Assembly (NCBI GenBank): GCA_000467715.1
Contig: AJFK01000292.1
Coordinates: forward strand, 1 to 26,461
From: Hysterium pulicare CBS 123377
Taxonomy: Eukaryota > Ascomycota > Dothideomycetes > Hysteriales > Hysteriaceae
Length of the DNA stretch: 26,461 bases
Direction: 5' to 3'
The first letter of the stretch is position 1; each line of letters starts with the position of its first letter. Under the pieces are notes generated by a model. That model was not told the DNA's origin. It was given only the letters and a program-made list of their open reading frames with translations, and ran no database searches. The position numbers and the translations under genes are program-made. This document shows positions 1 to 8,414 of this stretch, in pieces.

Positions 1-9
1 TATAAAATT

Positions 10-23
10 TAGTTAGCTAACTA
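10..23. repeat. 14-bp perfect palindrome
   Basis: TAGTTAGCTAACTA equals its own reverse complement. It lies in an AT-rich stretch at the window edge. No function can be assigned; a short palindrome like this can arise by chance. Confidence 0.5.
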
Positions 24-91
24 GACTCTTTCTAAAAGATATTCTAAAGGCACGTAGTTACTAATCCCAAATAGGAGAGGATAAGTAATTG

Positions 92-453
92 CTAGACTAC
101 CCTTTGAGAGGATGTAGGGAGCAGATGCACTAGCCGAACTAGGCTTAGCGGGACTGCTCCATATGCCAAGTTGCATGCGCCCTGCTGCCACTCGAAGCTG
201 CGTTCAATTCCATAGACAATTGGAGTGCGGCGTTGGTCTACATGGCCATGCACTTCCAGGCTTTCGTCCAGGAGTATATCACAAGGTTCTAGGCATTCGT
301 AGGATTCAGAATCCTGCGCATGTGCTCGTGCGGCATGGTTTCTTGCCGCTTAGTGCGGAAGATGCGGTCGTGAGGCTGATTCGCATCTGTTTTGTACAAC
401 ATCGCCACACCCCACACTTCGGCATTTTCCTTCTCGTCCCCAAACGGGTTATA
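92..453 (-). pseudogene. Possible remnant of an unrecognised protein gene
   Basis: On the minus strand two overlapping open stretches have protein-like composition but lie in different frames. One (453 down to 289) reads 54 residues rich in charged and aromatic residues, including ENAEVWGVAMLY and HEHMRRIL, then stops. The other (about 350 down to 92) includes YECLEPCDILLDESLEVHG and TPIVYGIERSFEWQQ. Neither begins with a plausible ATG in a good context and neither resembles a HET domain. They may be a decayed gene, exons of a gene with an unseen intron, or chance. I do not recognise the family. The nearest gene, at 564, is on the opposite strand. Confidence 0.25.
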
Positions 454-563
454 TCATATCGCTTATGTCCCACCCTTCTTGCCGATTCCACTATTTAATG
501 TCCTAGTCAGTCCGCCGATTTTCACTTCAATATCGCACACTCTTCAGTTCCTTATATCTTTCG

Positions 564-1763
564 ATGGCTGCTCCATATCTCATTGGTTCTCACGCCACCT
601 TGGCCGTTGGTCTTGTCAGTGTATTCGCTGGCTATATCGGCGCCGCTGTCGCCCCCGAGACCCTTATTGAGAGATTAATATGGCCTCAACGAGCCTACAA
701 CGGAACCACAGCAGGTCAGATTCTGAACCTCGCCTTCTTTTTACCCTCTGGTGGTCCCCTATATCGAGTGGCTCTCAAGACTCTGGACACCTTTTTCACC
801 AATTCACTTCACAAGGGGAACGAACAAGGCCACATGCTGGGTACGGCTTTCTTTCCAGATACAGGTTTGAAGTATAAAGCATACACCAGCAGTGGACCGA
901 TTGCAGAAAAAGAATACATCCGGAATGGCATCTTAGTCAGAGCTCTTCGTGCTATGCCTACTTTACCAGGGCGCCGACTTGATCCGTCTACAGCCCGATT
1001 GCGTCAGAAGATTACTGTCAACCATTTGAGGCTTTCCAGCTTCGAAAACATTTCGCCCAAAGATGCTATTACTATGGATGCCGGCGATGTTACTGCGACA
1101 ACGATGCTAGGAATCATCGCTACCGAGATTCCAGCCATATTGGTGGCGTCTTACGTTGCCATCGCCCATCACTCTGCATTTGGATTCCTCTGGATGATTC
1201 CGCTTGCTGTCAAGGTTTGGGCAGCCCTGACTGCAGTCCCACGAGAAGATCTTGTAGTGCCCAACGAGAAGGTGAAATCCATCATAGACGACCCGGCCTC
1301 TACGACGAAGGTTGAAGTGCATATACCCGGAGAGGGATTTCAAGTCATCGAGGGACCAGAGGAGCTCGTCCTTCAATTTTTCCGTCATTACGGCCATCCT
1401 ATTCGGTGCAGATGGAGGGAGATCAGCCAAATGCTCAGCGTGGCTATCATGGGATTCTACTTCCCAGCGGCAACGGTCTGTTCAATCCTGTACATGACAA
1501 GCGATGTCCAGGTGACTTGGACTGTTTATCAAGTCTACTTGATCGGAGCGATGCTCATTGCTCGTTACGGTGGCGGACATCTTTGGGCAACGACGGAGGC
1601 AACTCTAGCTCATTCGTTCTCGCAGTTGGAGAATCAAGGAAAAGATGGTGTGGTCGTCTTGCGCAATCGATCTGGCGAAATGATTGGAGCCCGCTTGAAG
1701 CGAACATCACACTGCAGCTATTCCGAAGGCAAAGCTCAAGTTCAGCGAATCACTTCAGCTTGA
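564..1763 (+). CDS. Multi-pass membrane protein, unrecognised fungal family (copy 1)
   Basis: A 399-residue intronless ORF starting at ATG 564, with a pyrimidine-rich leader and a weak TATTTAAT box near 490. About five hydrophobic segments are visible by eye: residues 7-29, 180-202, 205-224, 288-311 and 318-335. The soluble part between the first and second holds GGPLYRVAL (63-71), GHMLGTAFF (89-97) and EKEYIRNG (115-122). A second conserved block is VLQFFRHYGHP (269-279), just before segment 4. A third is RYGGGHLWATTE (334-345), just after segment 5. All these blocks recur in the paralogue at 6557-7861, so the gene is real and constrained. No catalytic motif is recognised. A family A HET gene follows on the same strand 523 bp downstream. 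The function is unknown; location in a membrane is inferred from hydrophobicity. Confidence 0.85.
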   Translation: MAAPYLIGSHATLAVGLVSVFAGYIGAAVAPETLIERLIWPQRAYNGTTAGQILNLAFFLPSGGPLYRVALKTLDTFFTNSLHKGNEQGHMLGTAFFPDTGLKYKAYTSSGPIAEKEYIRNGILVRALRAMPTLPGRRLDPSTARLRQKITVNHLRLSSFENISPKDAITMDAGDVTATTMLGIIATEIPAILVASYVAIAHHSAFGFLWMIPLAVKVWAALTAVPREDLVVPNEKVKSIIDDPASTTKVEVHIPGEGFQVIEGPEELVLQFFRHYGHPIRCRWREISQMLSVAIMGFYFPAATVCSILYMTSDVQVTWTVYQVYLIGAMLIARYGGGHLWATTEATLAHSFSQLENQGKDGVVVLRNRSGEMIGARLKRTSHCSYSEGKAQVQRITSA

Positions 1764-2286
1764 GTGTTTTAATCAACGATTACGCACTTGTTCGTTTTAT
1801 GGCCATAATTTTTAGCTTAGGTGATCTTACCAGGCTTATCGGGGCCTTGAAGTATGGTCGATGACTGTAAAACTGCTCATTCTATTTCTTGGACGATGGT
1901 TTTGTTCCACTATCTATCGGACTTATAGTATTTTCATGTCAGGTCGATGAAGGGAATCGGATAATAGGGGCTCATCAGTATACGACTGTCCACTTAGTTA
2001 AACACTTTACATAAGTCATTAACATTTAAAGTTAAGCGCTTGAATACTCGCTCTGAAAGTAGGTATGCATAAAGCAATAATACACAACTGAAACGTGAGC
2101 TTCTCTAAGTCCTCATATTATCATTGGTTGCGCTACACTCGGTGTTCGGTCGATACTGAATAGATGGTACATACATGCATGAGTCACGTGGAATCTTGTC
2201 CTGCTGCCTCCAAGGGCCAAGGCTGCCTTTCCCGCACACGAAGTCTTGGGAAGCGACATATTTCCCTGACGCTCTAACATATCTCC
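1764..2286. other. Intergenic spacer between membrane protein and HET gene
   Basis: This 523-bp stretch holds no convincing gene. Minus-strand open stretches here are short and overlap the 5' end of the HET gene. It should contain the 3' end of the membrane-protein transcript and the promoter of the HET gene, but no clear TATA box or polyadenylation signal stands out. Confidence 0.5.
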
Positions 2287-4713
2287 ATGACACTATTGAT
2301 AATGTCCGAAATTCCTGAAACTTGGGCACTCGGTGCCATCGCGCAACTACTTGAACCATGTCCTTCTGAAGTTGATGCTGAGGCTTCAGACTCCATCTCT
2401 ACTCGAGGGCTTCGACATTGGTATCGTCTCAACTACCACGTCATACAAGGCAAAACCCTCCGGGATAAGACGACAGCAATGTCTCTCGAGCAAAAACGCT
2501 CCTATGATCTCCTTCATGAGTGGTGGATTGCTGCATATCAAGACCCTGCTTTTTCTTTGGCCGAAATTCTTAAGCTTCTTAATTCCTGCAGTGATATAGT
2601 CAAGCCCGACGTAGCTACGGATAAGAAGGATACAGAATGGGACTTCTTGTACTCGCATCTGAGGTTGAGGCGATGGCCTGCAGGAGACATCTCTGAGCCA
2701 AATCCAAGGCTGAGCACCAAGAGTCTTAATCACCACTACCATGAAAGAATGCAGTCCTTGTTCAAGTGTGAGTTTCTTTTCGACTCGTGCTACGCTCCGT
2801 CTGCCGAGACAGATCGAAATTTCAAAACACGACGGGCTGCGAGGCAGGTAGCCGCAACATACGCATACTGCCAGCAACTAGCCTGGAAACTTTATATTGA
2901 GTACAAGGAAAAGATTAACGTTCAACACGAACCATCGAATACAACTTTCAATGCTGAATTTGATACTATGCAAGACAAAAGCAGACCTGTCATTCAACAT
3001 GAATCCAGCCAATATCTGTCGCATGGCCCCATTCTGAGAGCTTGTCCTTGGCTTGATGGAGATATCGACGAGTTAGGCAACTTACCCTACTATCTCTGGG
3101 ACGTAAAGCGATGCCAAACTGTAAAAACCGCACATCTCGAACCTTTTCCAAGATATGTCACCGTAAGCCATACATGGGGTCGATGGGTGAAAGACAGGAA
3201 GAACCCCATATCAGTGCCAGGAGTACCATGGAAGGTCCCACGAAATACACGATTCAACGTTAGAGATCTCCCCAAGATTCTATCCAATGTTCCTGGTCAG
3301 ACTCCATATGTTTGGCTTGATCTTGTATGCATTCCGCAAGATGGCTCGGCAATCGGAGCACAAGAAATCGCCCGCCAGGCAAAGATCTTTCAAGGAGCCA
3401 CTCATGCCGTCGCATGGTTAAACGAAGTTGAAAATTTTGAAGGCCTGGCCGCAATTATCAACTGGCAGGTGCTTCACCTTCTTGAGGTCCAGAATGAAGA
3501 AGACAAAAAGATTCGCGATGCATGTATGATTGCAGCATGGTCTCGAATTGAGGGGAAACCGAGTGGCCTCCTTCAACCAAGAACTGGAGCACTCTGCTGG
3601 GAGAACATCGGACTCAATCCTTGGTTCACCTCATTATGGACTTTACAGGAAGCCTGCTTGAGGCCAGATATGTGGCTGTGTGGGAAAGATTGGAGCTATC
3701 TCACATGTGATGGCATTCTGCCTCTTCCTCTTAGTGGTTTCGTAGCCGTATTCGAAAGTTATTTGGCAGGAGATCGAGACCGGGGTAAAGTTCCTCTTGA
3801 GCTCGATCCTACAAAGCAGAGCCATGTTGCTCTCTTCGAGCTCATGCACTGGCGATTCAGTACTGCATTGGACAAACTTCTAGATTTGGATCGGGTAGCG
3901 ATACTATCTTTGGGGGACCGCCGAGAGTGTTCAGAACGGCGCGCCGAAGCGATCATGTCAGCTCTCGGGGTAACACGATGGTACATAAATGCGCTTGATG
4001 GGACTGATCACAATTCAGAGAGCCTTCTGAAGCTAGAGGAGAATCTTGTTCTAGGAAAATACCCACTCGAGTTCGTCAACGAGCTTTGCCGCCAGATCCC
4101 GGGGGAATTCTTTGGCGCCCTGCACAAACTCGATATCGATCTCTCTTTAGGCGAGACCATGCCAGAGGCTCCTCAGACTGGCACAATGCTGCCATTTAGT
4201 AGTAAGGCATCATACTATGCCGATGCAAGTGTATTCAGGCAGAGGAAAATCCCCTCATCCACTCACGAGTCCGTCCTTTCTTGGTCAGTGGAGGCCGACG
4301 GAAGAGTTCTAATTACAAAAGCATGCATAATAAGCTCACCAGAGATGTCACGGAACCACAATGCTGCAATTGTTCCGGGTCATTTGATTGGAGTCTTCAA
4401 AGAATCGCCGATTGCACCACTACCAACCGGCTTACAATCTACGGAAGGGGTAGACTTCAGTGATCCAAGTTGGTTGAATCTTCACGTGTGGATCCGAAAT
4501 CAGCCCCAGGACAGTTATGCTGTTCTGACCGAGTACCGCCTCCTCCGGAGAAGTGATGGTGACCTGAGTTTAAGTGTCGTTCAGGGTACGGGGATAATTT
4601 TGGTACGTTCTCACGCTGGGCTGCTCTTCAAGAAATGCCATTTTATGGTTCATGACGAGACGCCATCTATTGACTTACTGAAGTCGGAAGAGGTTAACTG
4701 GAGGGTTGGATAA
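2287..4713 (+). CDS. HET domain protein, family A (808 aa)
   Basis: An 808-residue ORF from ATG 2287; an in-frame ATG at 2302 is an alternative start. The N-terminal region (1-250) has no recognised domain. CPWL (253-256) and LPYYLWDVK (266-274) lead into a full HET domain at about 289-461. Its motifs are YVTVSHTWGRW (290-300), VWLDLVCIPQD (342-352), EIARQAKIF (360-368), AVAWLNEV (374-381) and PWFTSLWTLQEACLRPD (445-461). Downstream is LGDRRECSERRAEAIM (542-557), shared with the 713-aa HET protein at 18459 and with the decayed copy at 21089-23037. HET domains act in heterokaryon incompatibility, driving cell death after non-self contact. The gene is intronless, which is common for HET genes. 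It sits directly downstream of membrane-protein copy 1 on the same strand. The recognition partner is unknown. Confidence 0.93.
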   Translation: MTLLIMSEIPETWALGAIAQLLEPCPSEVDAEASDSISTRGLRHWYRLNYHVIQGKTLRDKTTAMSLEQKRSYDLLHEWWIAAYQDPAFSLAEILKLLNSCSDIVKPDVATDKKDTEWDFLYSHLRLRRWPAGDISEPNPRLSTKSLNHHYHERMQSLFKCEFLFDSCYAPSAETDRNFKTRRAARQVAATYAYCQQLAWKLYIEYKEKINVQHEPSNTTFNAEFDTMQDKSRPVIQHESSQYLSHGPILRACPWLDGDIDELGNLPYYLWDVKRCQTVKTAHLEPFPRYVTVSHTWGRWVKDRKNPISVPGVPWKVPRNTRFNVRDLPKILSNVPGQTPYVWLDLVCIPQDGSAIGAQEIARQAKIFQGATHAVAWLNEVENFEGLAAIINWQVLHLLEVQNEEDKKIRDACMIAAWSRIEGKPSGLLQPRTGALCWENIGLNPWFTSLWTLQEACLRPDMWLCGKDWSYLTCDGILPLPLSGFVAVFESYLAGDRDRGKVPLELDPTKQSHVALFELMHWRFSTALDKLLDLDRVAILSLGDRRECSERRAEAIMSALGVTRWYINALDGTDHNSESLLKLEENLVLGKYPLEFVNELCRQIPGEFFGALHKLDIDLSLGETMPEAPQTGTMLPFSSKASYYADASVFRQRKIPSSTHESVLSWSVEADGRVLITKACIISSPEMSRNHNAAIVPGHLIGVFKESPIAPLPTGLQSTEGVDFSDPSWLNLHVWIRNQPQDSYAVLTEYRLLRRSDGDLSLSVVQGTGIILVRSHAGLLFKKCHFMVHDETPSIDLLKSEEVNWRVG

Positions 4714-6556
4714 TGTCTCTTTCAAAACATGCCCAGCCGGAGTTTCATGAATCGAGAAGGTGCAAACTCTTCTTTAAGGTACAGCTATTGAATTGCACGG
4801 TTTTATTAAAAGCTGTACTGCAAGGCGAGAAGATCGAAAAGAATGTATGGAGTCAACAACTTAATGGAACCTATCACCTCTAGCCCAACAGGCTTTTGTG
4901 CCAAACTATTCAGTGTCCCCATGAGTACGCGATATGCTGTTCCCAATGCGATGTCCATTGCTCTCTCCGACTAAGATTACTCCTCAAAAATGAGGGCTAC
5001 ACGTCTGATCCTCAATGACCCTAGAGCTAATACATGATTATGGTCTCGTGCGAATTTCTGAGTCATTCAATATGCAAGGCTGTGCTGCTCAGCTCCAGAC
5101 TAGATACCACACCGGCGGCCCCAACTGCTCTACTCCGGTTTCACCATTGATAACAGAGTTTTTATTCGGTTGTACAGCGTCTAGTCAGATATGATGCGTC
5201 CTTCTGAGATGCTCGCCATTCGGACCAAGCTGTGTGTATTATTCGCTCGCTAGTCCCTTTGAAGGGTATCGAATTCGTAAATATATTCGTCATTGTATTC
5301 CGGCCACCGATTCCGGCCACCGTCGACCCGACGAAGGCCCGCTTCGTCCAATTCTTGGCTCTTAATTTGAGACTATATCTACCCAAGGTATACGATATGG
5401 CAATAATGGCATGGTGTTTGGGCGGTCGGATGCGTACTCAATTGTCATAAGAGGAGTAGATCGCACCAGGCGACCATTGTAAGGATAGCTATTCGGGCAG
5501 CCAAAGAAGGCGCCGGTGTCAAGCACTGATTCCAGGTGGTGGGGGCGCATTCTCGTTCGGGATAAGAATATGTAGAGTTTTGGTCTTCTTCTGCAAAGAA
5601 GATGTTGCGGGACATCGCTTTCTCGTCCTCGGGTGGTACAAATTCTCAGCCTGGGGCGGCTATCCTCGGGGGTGGTCATCGAGAGTCTTTTTGATCCATG
5701 ACAAGGTCTATATCAACTCTTGAACGGCCGGGTAGGACTCGAAGATTTGTAATAGAGATCTCCTTGAGCATGATGATTACCTTGAGGAGCATCATCCAAA
5801 TACATCAAGGCTGAAGACTGCTTCTACTTGGTTGCTAGCGAATAGCTTTTGGACACAGCCCCAGTGCTTCCGAGAGAGGTAGGGCTTGAAAATGAGGGTG
5901 CTGCAACATGATGACCAAGGCGACTGAGTCTGCCTTGCCATCAGCATCCAAAACCATATTGTGCGCTTGCATCATCGTATCATTGTGCATATTCATCGGT
6001 GCCATATTGATTATGGATGGATGCGGAGAACGAGGTGGAAGATATACGATCCCTGTAGCAAGTCTTGACTATGTAGTCGTAGTATTGGTGGGGTAATTTA
6101 TTCCGCGGGTTTGACCTTCAAAGAAGAAGAGAACTCATCTCCGGACTATTATTTGGCCTAGGTCGCGGTTGCATGAAGCTGCAGGAAATGATGCAGATGG
6201 TCGCTGAAGTCATTGGTCCACGTCAGTCTGCACGTTGCAGCTCTGCACGCAGCTGTTGATCCTGCAGGATGCGATAGCGAATACAAGAGCAGAGAGGAAA
6301 GGCAACGGATGTGCCGGTCATGCAAAGAAGAAGGCAAGATGGCTGTGCAAAGAAGAGATAGAAAGACTAGTCCCATGCTATACTTTCGAAGAGCCTCAGG
6401 GAGGCTTACAAACTGGCGCAATGCATTTAAAGTAGGGAAGCTGCAGCTCGCACTTCGAATCCACCACCAAATTCCGCTAGTCATATTTTCCGGTCTGTTC
6501 ATACCATTTGTCACTTTCGTCCTGGCGTTGAAGAAGCTTGTGATGTTACTTCAAGC
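4714..6556. other. Gene-poor stretch between the two membrane/HET units
   Basis: Over 1.8 kb no ORF has convincing protein-like content. The longest open stretches (5362-5679 and 6158-6514 minus, 6213-6560 plus) are about 105-118 codons, overlap on opposite strands, carry no HET or membrane-family motif and have odd composition. The stretch holds a 13-bp tandem duplication (5297-5322) and a 16-nt match to a universally conserved 18S rRNA segment (5021-5036). It could be a decayed gene region or simply long UTRs plus promoter. I see no transposon ends. Confidence 0.5.
5297..5322. repeat. 13-bp direct tandem duplication
   Basis: The 13-bp unit ATTCCGGCCACCG occurs twice with no spacer (5297-5309 and 5310-5322). 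It is GC-rich within a less GC-rich surround. It is probably a small replication-slippage duplication; no function is evident. Confidence 0.8.
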
Positions 6557-7861
6557 ATGAGCTCGCAGACTTCAAATGCCCTTAATGCAATTGGAACGGT
6601 GATTGGTTATGTTGGAACTGAGGTAGCAACGGATGATTTCTTCGACCGCCTGCTGTGGCCTCGCCGCTCATTCAACGGATTCAACCTATCGCATGCGCCA
6701 AAAATGGCATTGCTTATGCCCATGGGAGGCCCACTCCATAAAGCCGCGCTCTCAACGCTAGATGATTTTTATAAACACGGTCTTTACCAGCGTCATCAGC
6801 TGGGACATATGTTAGGGACGGCATTCTTCCGTGATTCAAAGCTAAGGTACAAGGTCTACGGAGAGGACGGCATCCCAGAGAAAGAATTCGTCCGGAATGG
6901 ACTATGGATGCGAGCGGTGATGAGGGTACCGTTCCCGTTACTAAAGGTGCGGAATAAGAATGCTTCAAATGAAAATGGGGACGTACCAAAACCAGTTCAA
7001 AAAATCCGCCAGAAAATTTGCGTGAGCCATCTAAATTTATCCCAACTTTCAAGCAGCGACAAGCTGTCAGAATTCGTTACAATCCGAGATGATGCCTGTC
7101 GACCTACTCCTCGCACGTACTTCGCAATATGCATCACGGAACTATCTGGTCTTGCTGTCGCATTGATTGTGGCAATTGTTTGGAGATCGGGCTTCGCAGT
7201 ACTGTGGTTTCTTCCCTTGGTGCTGAAATTGATCAGCGCAGCATTCACAGTAGACCGAGAAGAGCTTCAGGTTCCAAATGCTCGCCCTGCTCAACCAATA
7301 GGCCTTGGAGAAGACGTTAAACTCTTCGAAGCCAAGAACCCAACCGGTGGATTTGTAGTAATCGAAGGGAGCGAGTCCGTTGTCCTTCAATTCTTCCGAC
7401 ATTACGGACATCCTGTCCGATCCAAAAGCCGAGAGACCATCCAAATCGGACTGGTGGTATTTTTCAGCCTTCTCTTTCCTGTCGGCCTAGTCTGCTCGAC
7501 ACTTTGGATGACACCGGTTTTGCAGAAGATGTGGGTTGGTTACCAGCTGTATGCCACACTCGCCATGTATGTATATCGCTACGCTGGCGGACATCTTTGG
7601 GCAACGACGGAAGAACAGATCGCGCAGGTATTTAGAGATAGCGAAAATGAGGACGCGGATGGCTCTACAATCATCAAATATCTAGGAAGGAACGGGGCGA
7701 TAGGTGCAAAACTGGTACGAACGTGTCATGATAGGTATGCGGAAGCAGTGGTGCACAAGGAGCAGTTAACATTGAGGAAAAATCAACCGGCGGCTCCAGG
7801 CGCCACACCTGATAGCGACTGCTGTTCTAAAAGCTCTGTAGATAGTCCGCCGGAGGAGTAG
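6557..7861 (+). CDS. Multi-pass membrane protein, unrecognised fungal family (copy 2)
   Basis: A 434-residue intronless ORF, paralogous to the gene at 564-1763 along nearly its whole length, at roughly 40-50% identity by eye. Shared blocks are RLLWPRRSFNG (31-41), GGPLHKAAL (57-65), GHMLGTAFF (83-91), IPEKEFVRNG (106-115), QKICVSHLNLS (152-162), VVLQFFRHYGHPVR (275-288) and GGHLWATTE (344-352). Hydrophobic segments are clear at about 187-209, 212-230, 295-317 and 325-343. The N-terminal segment (8-23) is weaker than in copy 1. The protein has an extra low-complexity tail (about 405-434) rich in Pro, Ser and acidic residues. A HET gene follows 553 bp downstream on the same strand, so the arrangement matches the first unit, but this HET gene is family B. 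Function unknown. Confidence 0.85.
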   Translation: MSSQTSNALNAIGTVIGYVGTEVATDDFFDRLLWPRRSFNGFNLSHAPKMALLMPMGGPLHKAALSTLDDFYKHGLYQRHQLGHMLGTAFFRDSKLRYKVYGEDGIPEKEFVRNGLWMRAVMRVPFPLLKVRNKNASNENGDVPKPVQKIRQKICVSHLNLSQLSSSDKLSEFVTIRDDACRPTPRTYFAICITELSGLAVALIVAIVWRSGFAVLWFLPLVLKLISAAFTVDREELQVPNARPAQPIGLGEDVKLFEAKNPTGGFVVIEGSESVVLQFFRHYGHPVRSKSRETIQIGLVVFFSLLFPVGLVCSTLWMTPVLQKMWVGYQLYATLAMYVYRYAGGHLWATTEEQIAQVFRDSENEDADGSTIIKYLGRNGAIGAKLVRTCHDRYAEAVVHKEQLTLRKNQPAAPGATPDSDCCSKSSVDSPPEE

Positions 7862-8414
7862 TGAGATGGGAGATGATCTAGAGAATAGCATACTTTATAA
7901 TGGGAGAGAAACGCGTTGAGAGGTGTAATGCCTGTGGCAGGAATCGAGTGCAGCGCTAAGACCATCTTGTTGGAAGTAGCTTAGCCGGTGGCCAAAGCGG
8001 ACCTCAGCCTTCTTCTTTTCTTTAATCTTCAGAGTCACTTTCAACACACCTAGCTCTGCAACTCGCCAGCCTGCCAGGCTGTAACACCACGTACACAAGG
8101 CCTTGAAATCAAAGCATCTTCGTCACCACCCTCTTTTCCTCGGATTTCCATTGAACGTGAAGAAACGTACATTGTCCCTTTCAAAGGAGATTTCTGGGGC
8201 ATTGGATCCAGCTCGAAAACAGCATAAAATAGAGTCGAGACCAACTAAAATTCTAACGGCATTAAAAGTTGGATCAATTACTTCACTCAATTGAGGTTGG
8301 TCCTTTCACGTTAGCGATTGACTACGTGGGCTTTCTTCAGATATTGAAAACTTCGAAAAGCATTTCAAAATTGCTCGCCGTCAATCGCCGTTTACAATAT
8401 CTCGTTTGCAAACC
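7862..8414. other. Intergenic spacer between membrane protein copy 2 and HET gene
   Basis: This 553-bp stretch has no convincing gene. An A-rich CATAAAATAG stretch near 8223-8232 lies about 190 bp before the HET start and is a weak TATA candidate. Open stretches on both strands are short and unlike any gene in the window. Confidence 0.4.

Noticed and set aside
5362-5679. 105-codon minus-strand ORF in the gene-poor stretch.
   Set aside because: No HET or membrane-family motif, Arg-rich odd composition, no paralogue in the window.
5908-6096. Small plus-strand ORF with a hydrophobic segment.
   Set aside because: Only 62 codons, no supporting homology in the window and no clear gene context; a hydrophobic run alone is weak evidence.
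6213-6560. 115-codon plus-strand ORF whose stop overlaps the start codon of the membrane-protein gene (ATGA).
   Set aside because: Composition is unlike a conserved protein, an ORF of similar length lies antisense, and start/stop overlap coupling is not a normal eukaryotic mechanism.
8406-8414. TTG-initiated extension of the 614-aa HET ORF, and similar TTG extensions at 24820 and 12383.
   Set aside because: Fungal nuclear genes start at ATG almost always; a nearby in-frame ATG or an upstream exon explains each case.
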